A stretch of 64,000 bases of DNA from Flavobacterium sp. SLB02 (GTDB lineage Bacteria > Bacteroidota > Bacteroidia > Flavobacteriales > Flavobacteriaceae): contig NZ_CP045928.1 of assembly GCF_009664855.1 (NCBI RefSeq), positions 5,294,119 through 5,358,118 of the forward strand, given 5' to 3'. This document shows positions 55,741 through 62,207 of the stretch, piece by piece. Position 1 is the stretch's first letter; each line of letters opens with the position of its first letter. Made by a program: the position numbers and the translations under genes. Under the pieces are notes generated by a model that saw only the letters and a list, made by a program, of their open reading frames with translations, was not told the DNA's origin and did not search any database.

Positions 55741-56613
55741 ATGAGTTCTCAGGAAATTATTAAAATTGAAGACGACTTTACGCTTATTCGTTTTCAAAAT
55801 GACAGTTCAGAGCCCTTTTTCGGACAGCACGAAGTAGGTAGTGGCCTGATACAGTTTCATTTCGGGATAAAAGGCAATGCCAAATTCTTATTCAATCAGG
55901 GCAGCTATGCTTTAGATTTGAAAGAAGAAAAATCACTGCTTTTATACAATCCGCAGAAAGAATTACCATTGAATTTAGAGTTGGCTCCAAATTCCTGGGT
56001 GATCTCCGTGATTGTTTCGATTAAGAAATTTCACGCGTTGTTTTCTGCCGAAGCCGACTATATTACTTTCCTGAGTCCGGATAATAAGGACAAAAAGTAT
56101 TATAACGAAGGAAATATTAGTCCGTCGATGGCGATTGTTTTAAGTCAACTGTTTCATTATAACTTACATCCGTCGATAAAGAATCTTTATTATAAGGGAA
56201 AAGGATACGAATTGTTAAGCTTGTATTTTAATAGAACTGAAGATCCAAACGCAGAACAATGTCCGTTTTTGATTGATGAAGATAACGTTTTGAAGATTAG
56301 AAAAGCCAAGGAAATCATCATCGCCAATATGGCCGAACCACCGGGATTACAAGAACTGGCAGATGAAATTGGTTTGAATTTGAAGAAACTCAAAATGGGT
56401 TTCAAACAAATTTACGGCGATACCGTTTATGGATTTCTATTTGATTATAAAATGGATTTCGCCAGAAAACTATTAGACAGTGGATCATATAATGTAAACG
56501 AAGTAGGGTTGAAGATTGGTTACAGTACTGGAAGTCACTTTATAGCGGCTTTCAAGAAAAAGTTTGCGACAACTCCAAAGAAGTATTTGATGTCGATAAA
56601 TACGAATGTTTAG
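55741..56613 (+). CDS. AraC-family transcriptional regulator
   Basis: 290 residues. The N-terminal ~170 residues form a cupin-like sensor (QHEVGSGLIQFHFGIKGNAK, LLLYNPQKELPLNLEL). The C-terminal AraC DNA-binding domain has two helix-turn-helix units: LQELADEIGLNLKKLKMGFK, then YNVNEVGLKIGYSTGSHFIA followed by FKKKFATTPKKY. It lies between the divergently read hemA and the co-oriented hemH, so it may regulate haem synthesis; the ligand is unknown. Such regulators in Bacteroidota often respond to iron sources or siderophores, but nothing here proves that. Confidence 0.92.
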   Translation: MSSQEIIKIEDDFTLIRFQNDSSEPFFGQHEVGSGLIQFHFGIKGNAKFLFNQGSYALDLKEEKSLLLYNPQKELPLNLELAPNSWVISVIVSIKKFHALFSAEADYITFLSPDNKDKKYYNEGNISPSMAIVLSQLFHYNLHPSIKNLYYKGKGYELLSLYFNRTEDPNAEQCPFLIDEDNVLKIRKAKEIIIANMAEPPGLQELADEIGLNLKKLKMGFKQIYGDTVYGFLFDYKMDFARKLLDSGSYNVNEVGLKIGYSTGSHFIAAFKKKFATTPKKYLMSINTNV

Positions 56614-56632
56614 AGTTTTATCAAACACTAAT

Positions 56633-56692
56633 TTCATGAATTAGCACGAATCAATTATCTGCGAAAACCAGCTTAACCCGTTTAATCCGTGT
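56633..56692. repeat. Dispersed CCGTTTAATCCG element, copy 2
   Basis: Contains TTCATGAATTAGCACGAATC, TATCTGCGAAAA and CCGTTTAATCCG. The same words occur at 32060-32095 and, for the CGTGAATT part, at 36350-36397. Confidence 0.45.
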
Positions 56693-56801
56693 GCCAATAG
56701 CTAGCAAATTGATTTTCTATATTCAACAATAAATAAAAAATAATAATTATCATATTTCTAAGAAGTGGCTAGTGCTACTTTTGACGAAAATTTAAACAAA
56801 T

Positions 56802-56831
56802 GCTTAAAGCCTAAAGCTTAAAGCCTAAAGC
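56802..56831 (+). repeat. 30-nt direct-repeat element just before hemH
   Basis: Two copies of GCTTAAAGCCTAAA plus GC, ending 12 nt before the hemH ATG. Identical in sequence and in orientation relative to the gene to the element before hemE. Confidence 0.85.
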
Positions 56832-56843
56832 AAGAAAATTATA

Positions 56844-57860
56844 ATGAAAGGCGTATTATTAGTAAACTTAGGATCTCCAGAAAGTCCGGAACCAAAAGAT
56901 GTAAAACCGTATTTAGATGAATTTTTAATGGATAAATACGTGATCGATGTTCCGTATTTATTAAGAGCTTTGTTGGTTCGAGGAATTATTTTAAGAAAAA
57001 GACCGGAAGAATCAGCACATGCGTATAAAAAAATCTGGTGGGATGAAGGTTCTCCTTTAGTAGTACTTTCAGAAAGAATGCAGAAAAAAGTACAACCTTT
57101 AGTAAATGTTCCTGTGGCGCTTTCTATGCGTTACGGAAGCATGACCATCGAGAAAGGACTTCAGGAATTGCACGATAAAGGAGTTACAGAGGTATTGCTT
57201 TTCCCATTATATCCGCAATATGCAATGGCTTCGACTTTAACAATTTTAGTAAAAGCCGAAGAAATCCGTAAAAAGAAATTTCCACAAATGACTTTTACTG
57301 ATGTTCCTGCGTTTTATAACAAACCGGATTACATCAAGAATTTGGCCGATTCAATTCAGAAACATTTAGTTGGTTTTGATTACGATCATTTATTATTCTC
57401 GTATCACGGAATCCCGGAACGTCATATTCGCAAAACCGATGTAACCAAATCACATTGTAAAATTGATGGTTCTTGTTGTAGTACCCCTTCACCGGCGCAT
57501 GATTTCTGTTACCGTCACCAATGTTATGAAACTACCAGACAAGTCGTAAAATTATTAGGACTTCCGGCAGATAAATACAGTTTGACATTTCAGTCACGTT
57601 TAGCGGGAGACAAATGGTTAGAGCCTTATACAGATGTTGAAATCGATAAAATGCCGGCAAAAGGAATCAAGAATCTTGCAGTTGTAACACCAGCTTTCGT
57701 TTCAGACTGTTTAGAAACGCTGGAGGAAATTGCTATGCGCGCCAAAGAAGATTTTGAAGCCAATGGAGGTAAAGAGTTTTTAGCAATCCCATGTTTGAAT
57801 GACGATGACGAATGGTGTGAAACAGTTGGGAACTGGATTAATGATTGGGCGGCTAAATAG
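56844..57860 (+). CDS. hemH: Ferrochelatase (protohaem-forming)
   Basis: 338 residues. Start MKGVLLVNLGSPESPEPKDV. The active-site His188 is in LFSYHGIPERHI; the acidic partner is in VSDCLETLEEI; LLFPLYPQYAMAST and LTFQSRLAGDKWLEPYT are conserved. It inserts Fe(II) into protoporphyrin IX. A Cys cluster, Cys205, Cys211, Cys212, Cys222 and Cys227, follows the active-site loop; clustered cysteines in other bacterial ferrochelatases hold a [2Fe-2S] centre, so one may be present. hemJ follows 36 nt downstream. Glu/Asp-rich tail NDDDEWCETVGNW. Confidence 0.97.
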   Translation: MKGVLLVNLGSPESPEPKDVKPYLDEFLMDKYVIDVPYLLRALLVRGIILRKRPEESAHAYKKIWWDEGSPLVVLSERMQKKVQPLVNVPVALSMRYGSMTIEKGLQELHDKGVTEVLLFPLYPQYAMASTLTILVKAEEIRKKKFPQMTFTDVPAFYNKPDYIKNLADSIQKHLVGFDYDHLLFSYHGIPERHIRKTDVTKSHCKIDGSCCSTPSPAHDFCYRHQCYETTRQVVKLLGLPADKYSLTFQSRLAGDKWLEPYTDVEIDKMPAKGIKNLAVVTPAFVSDCLETLEEIAMRAKEDFEANGGKEFLAIPCLNDDDEWCETVGNWINDWAAK

Positions 57861-57896
57861 AAAATAGAATAAAGAGTAAAGAAAAAAGACTTTATA

Positions 57897-58445
57897 ATGG
57901 AATACTATAACTACTTAAAATCATTACATCTTATTTTTGTAATCACCTGGTTTGCCGGATTGTTTTATATTGTGCGTTTATTTGTGTACCAAATCGAAGC
58001 CAATGAAAAACCTTCGCCTGAAAAGGAAATTTTACAAGCGCAATACAAAATAATGACCTACCGGTTGTGGTACATTATTACGTGGCCATCAGCAATTTTG
58101 GCTAGTATTTTTGCTTTTTGGATGTTGTTTTTTACAGAATTAGGACAAGCCTGGCTTAAAATGCCGTGGATGCATGTAAAGCTGGCTTTCGTGTTCTTAT
58201 TGTATTTATATCATTTAAAATGCCATCAAATTTTCAAGCAATTGCAAAACGATGAGGTAAAATATTCCAACAATTTTATGCGTTTATGGAATGAAGGCGC
58301 CACGATTATACTTTTTGCGGTGGTTTTTTTAGTAATTTTAAAAAGTGCCATCAACTGGATTTTCGGCGTTATAGGAATCATTGTATTCTCGGTTTTAATA
58401 ATGCTTGGTTTCCGATTTTATAAAAGAATTAGAGAAAAAAAATAG
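57897..58445 (+). CDS. hemJ: Protoporphyrinogen IX oxidase HemJ
   Basis: 182 residues, an integral membrane protein with four to five helices. The HemJ (UPF0093) hallmark YLKSLHLIFVITWFAGLFYI is present, with the conserved His11, followed by RLFVYQIEA. Other conserved parts: MTYRLWYIITWPSAILAS and WMHVKLAFVFLLYLYHLKCH. It oxidises protoporphyrinogen IX to protoporphyrin IX at the membrane and replaces HemY/HemG, neither of which is seen here. It follows hemH in the same operon, so the last two steps are made together. Confidence 0.93.
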   Translation: MEYYNYLKSLHLIFVITWFAGLFYIVRLFVYQIEANEKPSPEKEILQAQYKIMTYRLWYIITWPSAILASIFAFWMLFFTELGQAWLKMPWMHVKLAFVFLLYLYHLKCHQIFKQLQNDEVKYSNNFMRLWNEGATIILFAVVFLVILKSAINWIFGVIGIIVFSVLIMLGFRFYKRIREKK

Positions 58446-58503
58446 TTTTCAGTCTCAGTTTTCAGTTATGCTGAGACTGAGACTGAATACTGAGACTGAA
58501 TAC
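58445..58503. repeat. CAGTCTCAG-family hairpin after hemJ, copy 3
   Basis: CAGTCTCAG (58450-58458) pairs with CTGAGACTG (58471-58479); further GAGACTGAATACT words follow directly. It fills the 67-nt spacer before the histidine kinase gene. Confidence 0.7.
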
Positions 58504-58512
58504 TAAAAATAT

Positions 58513-59985
58513 ATGCTAAACAACTTCAAAATGTCGATGCTTTCATTGCGTGTCAGGATTTTCCTTTCGATGATTGTATTGATTGTTGTGGCATCATTTT
58601 TATTAGCTTCCATTTCGATTATTCAGTTTAAAAACGAAGCCAAAGAATACCATCAGGAACGCCTCGAACGTAAAGAAAATGCGGTAAAAGAACATATCAA
58701 TTATGTTTTATCGACGACAACTTATCCTTTAAAAACCGGAAATCTGGATCTTATTTTTAAAGATAAAATCCACGAACTGGCCCAGATTCACAAAATCGAA
58801 ATCAATATTTACAGCCTTGACGGGAAATTACTAAAATCATCAAAAGAATCTTTTGCGGTTGATAAAGTAGCACCGCCAATTCCGGAATACATCCTGAAAT
58901 TAGTGCGCTCCTCAATCGAAAAGAGATTTGTAGATATTAAAACTATAGATGGAGTTAAAAACCGATCCTCCTACAGTTTAATCAAAGACGAAAAATTCAA
59001 ACCACTTGGAATTTTAAATCTTCCTTATTTAGAAGACGACGGTTATTATGATAACGAATTGAATACCTTTCTGATTCGTTTAAGTCAGGTCTATTCGTTT
59101 ATGTTGGTGGTAGCTTTTGCTTTGGCGTATTTCCTTTCAACTTATATTACAAAATCACTAAAAACCATTTCAGATCGTTTAGAAGAAACCAATTTAGATC
59201 AGAAAAACGAAAAGATCGTATTAGAAGCCAATAGCAAAGAAGTAAACTTCCTGATAAAGGCTTATAATGGAATGGTCGATAAACTTGAAACCAGTGCCAT
59301 AAAACTAGCCCAAAGCGAACGTGAAGAAGCCTGGCGCGAAATGGCAAAACAGGTGGCGCACGAAATTAAAAATCCGCTTACACCAATGCGCTTGACGGTG
59401 CAGAGTTTTCAACGGAAGTTTGATCCAACAGCGCCTGACGTAAAGCAAAAACTAAACGATTATTCCGAAACTTTAATTCAGCAAATCGATACGATGACAG
59501 CGGTAGCTTCGGCATTTTCGAATTTTGCCTCAATGCCCGCACAGCAAAACGAAACCTTAAATGTGGTTGAAGTGGTCGAATTAGCATTAGATATCTTCAA
59601 CGAGGATTATATTGTGTTTGAAAGCGAAGAAGAGGAAATCATCTCAAAAATGGATCGTACACAGTTGATCCGTGTGATTACCAATCTCGTTAAAAACGCA
59701 ACTCAGGCCATTCCGGAAAGTCAGTTTCATAAATCTATTGTGGTTACGGTAAAACGTAGAGATAATAATGTAGAAATTGCCGTAAAAGACAACGGAATAG
59801 GAATCCAGAAACAAGATACAGGCCGAATTTTCGAACCAAAGTTTACCACTAAAACCAGCGGAATGGGACTTGGTCTCGGAATTATAAAAAACATCATAGA
59901 AAATTACAAAGGAACAATTACCTTTGAATCAACATACGGAAAAGGAACCACTTTTAGGGTTTCTTTGCCCATTACAAACTCATAA
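58513..59985 (+). CDS. Sensor histidine kinase (NtrY-like), without adjacent response regulator
   Basis: 490 residues. Two membrane helices (about 12-35 and 195-215) flank a periplasmic sensor (about 36-190). A HAMP-like linker follows (TYITKSLKTISDRLEETNL). HisKA has phospho-acceptor His283 in QVAHEIKNPLTPM. HATPase has the N box NLVKNATQAI, G1 KDNGIGI and G2 GMGLGLGII. It should autophosphorylate and pass phosphate to a response regulator, but none is encoded nearby. The signal is unknown. The enoyl-CoA hydratase gene starts 10 nt after its stop, so the two are co-transcribed. Confidence 0.93.
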   Translation: MLNNFKMSMLSLRVRIFLSMIVLIVVASFLLASISIIQFKNEAKEYHQERLERKENAVKEHINYVLSTTTYPLKTGNLDLIFKDKIHELAQIHKIEINIYSLDGKLLKSSKESFAVDKVAPPIPEYILKLVRSSIEKRFVDIKTIDGVKNRSSYSLIKDEKFKPLGILNLPYLEDDGYYDNELNTFLIRLSQVYSFMLVVAFALAYFLSTYITKSLKTISDRLEETNLDQKNEKIVLEANSKEVNFLIKAYNGMVDKLETSAIKLAQSEREEAWREMAKQVAHEIKNPLTPMRLTVQSFQRKFDPTAPDVKQKLNDYSETLIQQIDTMTAVASAFSNFASMPAQQNETLNVVEVVELALDIFNEDYIVFESEEEEIISKMDRTQLIRVITNLVKNATQAIPESQFHKSIVVTVKRRDNNVEIAVKDNGIGIQKQDTGRIFEPKFTTKTSGMGLGLGIIKNIIENYKGTITFESTYGKGTTFRVSLPITNS

Positions 59986-59995
59986 ACTAACCGTC

Positions 59996-60778
59996 ATGAA
60001 CTACGAAAATCTTTTAATCTCGATTGAAGACAAAATTGCGACCGTAACCATTAATCGACCTACAAAGTTAAATGCTTTAAACAAAGCGACTATCAGTGAC
60101 TTGAGTAAAGCCATTAAATTATTAGGTAAAAACGATGATGTCCGAGTAATTATACTAACAGGATTTGGCGAAAAAGCATTCGTTGCCGGAGCCGATATCT
60201 CAGAATTTGCCAATTATACCATTATTGAAGGCGCGCAATTAGCCGCCGAAGGACAAGAATCATTATTTGACTATATCGAAAACCTAAAGAAACCCGTAAT
60301 TGCTGCCGTAAACGGTTTTGCTCTTGGTGGAGGATTAGAATTAGCAATGGCATGTCATTTTAGAGTAGCTTCAGATAATGCCAAAATGGGATTGCCGGAA
60401 GTAACTTTAGGATTAATTCCAGGTTACGGCGGAACACAGCGTTTGCCACAATTAGTAGGTAAAGGACGCGCAATGGAAATGATCATGACCGCAGCCATGA
60501 TTTCTGCCGAAGAAGCTAAACAATACGGTTTGGTAAATCACGTAGTGCCGCAAGTCGAGTTGTTGGATTTTACCAAAGTAATTGCCCAAAAAATCATTAA
60601 AAACGCTCCTTTTGCCATTAGCAAAGCGATAAAAGCAATCAATGCCAATTATAAAGACGGTAAAGACGGTTTCGAAACCGAAATAAAATCATTCGGAAAA
60701 TGCTTCGGAACTCAGGATTTTAAAGAAGGAACAACGGCATTCTTAGAAAAACGTAAAGCTGAATTTACAGGGAAGTAA
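59996..60778 (+). CDS. Enoyl-CoA hydratase/isomerase (crotonase family)
   Basis: 260 residues from ATG 59996 (MNYENLLISIEDKIATVTIN); the frame extension to 59924 lies inside the kinase gene. Crotonase features: NRPTKLNALNKATI, the oxyanion-hole GEKAFVAGADISEF, then FALGGGLELAMACHF and GLPEVTLGLIPGYGGTQR, which hold the two glutamates used for hydration. It hydrates 2-enoyl-CoA in fatty-acid beta-oxidation or a related route. Closely linked (10 nt) to a histidine kinase gene. A long inverted repeat follows. Confidence 0.92.
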   Translation: MNYENLLISIEDKIATVTINRPTKLNALNKATISDLSKAIKLLGKNDDVRVIILTGFGEKAFVAGADISEFANYTIIEGAQLAAEGQESLFDYIENLKKPVIAAVNGFALGGGLELAMACHFRVASDNAKMGLPEVTLGLIPGYGGTQRLPQLVGKGRAMEMIMTAAMISAEEAKQYGLVNHVVPQVELLDFTKVIAQKIIKNAPFAISKAIKAINANYKDGKDGFETEIKSFGKCFGTQDFKEGTTAFLEKRKAEFTGK

Positions 60779-60788
60779 AGTTTTATAG

Positions 60789-60882
60789 CACAGAGTTGCA
60801 CAAAGTATTTACGCAAAGCTACACAGAGCTTTGCCTTAAATTTTCTTTGTGAATCTCTGTGAAATCTTTGTGCAACTCTGTG
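60789..60882. repeat. Long inverted repeat with a nested hairpin after the enoyl-CoA hydratase gene
   Basis: CACAGAGTTGCACAAAG (60789-60805) is perfectly complementary to CTTTGTGCAACTCTGTG (60866-60882). Inside the loop GCAAAGCT (60813-60820) pairs with AGCTTTGC (60827-60834). The words match the TCTCTGTG family at 32930-32985. Confidence 0.85.
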
Positions 60883-60907
60883 GTAAAATTACACAACGGT
60901 AAAAGAC

Positions 60908-60915
60908 TACTTTTG
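60908..60915 (+). promoter_or_regulatory. Candidate -7 box TACTTTTG for the 133-residue gene
   Basis: Exact TAnnTTTG match 27 nt before ATG 60943. Confidence 0.4.
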
Positions 60916-60942
60916 CGGTTAAATAACTCAATACAAATATCC

Positions 60943-61344
60943 ATGTCCTACATACCAATATTTGCCCTTTTTTGCGAACGCGTCAAAGAAAGCATCAAAG
61001 CCGGAACTTTTGCCAAACTAACTCTGGCAAAAACCATCGGTGATACCGAGATCAAAAACATCTATTTCCGTTTGGCGATAAACGAAGATAATACCTATTC
61101 AATAGCATTAACAACCCGTTATAAAACTGAAGAAATCGAAAGTACACATACTTTAGATGAAGCTTTATTGGTTTTGGGAACCTACATCAAAAATCCGTTT
61201 TTGACAGCGCTTTTATTTACAACAGATAATGATGTGACGTTTAAAGTAAACAAAAAGAACGCAGGAAGCATTATCGAGCAAGAGCCAACATTCAAGAATG
61301 CGTCTCCGGTAATGTTAGAAATGATCGAGAAGGGAATTGTTTAA
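60943..61344 (+). CDS. Small conserved-looking protein of unknown function
   Basis: 133 residues from ATG 60943 (MSYIPIFALFCERVKESIKA); the frame runs back to a GTG at 60859, but that lies in repeat DNA. No signal peptide and no recognised family. It has a helix-rich start, then strands (YFRLAINEDNTYSIALTTRY), a helical EALLVLGTYIKNPFLTALLF and a strand DVTFKVNKKNAGSI, ending PVMLEMIEKGIV. The fold looks like a small alpha/beta domain. It stands alone and a palindrome follows. I cannot assign a function. Confidence 0.7.
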   Translation: MSYIPIFALFCERVKESIKAGTFAKLTLAKTIGDTEIKNIYFRLAINEDNTYSIALTTRYKTEEIESTHTLDEALLVLGTYIKNPFLTALLFTTDNDVTFKVNKKNAGSIIEQEPTFKNASPVMLEMIEKGIV

Positions 61345-61362
61345 AATTTAAAACTTTGTGGT

Positions 61363-61382
61363 CAACGGATTAAAATCCGTTG
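61363..61382 (+). terminator. Palindrome CAACGGATTAAAATCCGTTG
   Basis: A perfect 9-bp stem with a 2-nt loop, 18 nt after the stop of the 133-residue gene. No T-run follows (CTACAAAATGG), so it may be a repeat-family palindrome rather than a terminator. Confidence 0.4.
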
Positions 61383-61460
61383 CTACAAAATGGTTCGTTG
61401 CTCCGGAACTTTATAAAAAACTTCGTGAACCTTCGTGCAATTCTCCGCAAAATAACCCTT

Positions 61461-62114
61461 TTAAACTAGCTTCACAAATAAATTAGAAGCAATTTTATTC
61501 GATATAGACAATTCGCGACCATCAATCTTAATCTTAACAGATAAATCAAAAGATTCTTTAGATAAAAGTTCAATTTGAGAACCCAAAGCAATTCCTTGCT
61601 TGTCCAGATATTGTAAAAATTCAGAAGAAGTATCTTTTACGCCCACGCAAACTCCGGTTTGGTTTTCTGTTAATTCAGAAAGTAAATGTTTCTCGATCTT
61701 AACAATTCTTCCATTCGCATCCGGAATCGGGTCACCATGCGGATCTTCAGTAGGATTTCCCAGAAAATCATCCAGACGATTAATCAATTGTTCGGATTTA
61801 ATGTGTTCCAGTTGTTCTGCAATATCATGAACCTCATCCCAGGAAAAATTCAGTTTTTCAACCAAAAACACTTCCCAAAGGCGATGTTTTCTCACGATCA
61901 TTTTAGCCGCTAATTTTCCGTTTTCCGTCAAAGAAACACCCTGGTATTTTTTATAATTTACCAAATCCTTTTCAGAAAGCTTTTTAAGCATATCCGTAAC
62001 CGATGAAGCTTTAGTCTCCATCATTTCCGCAATAGCGTTCGTGCTTACTTCTGAATCATTAGAAGTAGTAAGATGATATATCGATTTTAGATAATTTTCT
62101 TCTGAGAAAGTCAT
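61461..62114 (-). CDS. DtxR/MntR-family metal-dependent regulator
   Basis: 217 residues from ATG 62114 (MTFSEENYLKSIYHLT); the extension to a TTG at 62138 is rejected. The N-terminal winged helix-turn-helix is in VSTNAIAEMMETKASSVTDM and LKKLSEKDLVNYKKYQGVSL. The dimerisation and metal-binding part has VRKHRLWEVFL and IAEQLEHIKSEQLI, with His and Glu in the expected places. A C-terminal SH3-like FeoA domain follows (about 140-217). It should repress metal uptake when Mn or Fe is plentiful. It lies 91 nt downstream of the Nramp gene and probably controls it. Confidence 0.92.
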   Translation of the reverse strand: MTFSEENYLKSIYHLTTSNDSEVSTNAIAEMMETKASSVTDMLKKLSEKDLVNYKKYQGVSLTENGKLAAKMIVRKHRLWEVFLVEKLNFSWDEVHDIAEQLEHIKSEQLINRLDDFLGNPTEDPHGDPIPDANGRIVKIEKHLLSELTENQTGVCVGVKDTSSEFLQYLDKQGIALGSQIELLSKESFDLSVKIKIDGRELSISNKIASNLFVKLV

Positions 62115-62146
62115 TTTTTTTATTTTTTGAGGGGGCAAAGGTTCAG

Positions 62147-62207
62147 AGGCTCAAAGGTTCAAAGGTTTTAAATCTTTGTGTCTTTGTCGTTCTGTCACTT
62201 TGAGCCT
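62147..62207. repeat. Inverted repeat in the Nramp-DtxR spacer
   Basis: AGGCTCAAAG (62147-62156) pairs with CTTTGAGCCT (62198-62207), which overlaps the stop codon of the Nramp gene. The loop holds AAAGGTT and CTTTGTG words. It could be a hairpin between the two genes on the minus-strand mRNA. Confidence 0.6.

Noticed and set aside
60859-60942. GTG start adding 28 residues to the 133-residue protein
   Set aside because: The extension is translated repeat DNA (arm of the 17-bp inverted repeat), and the -7 box lies inside it.
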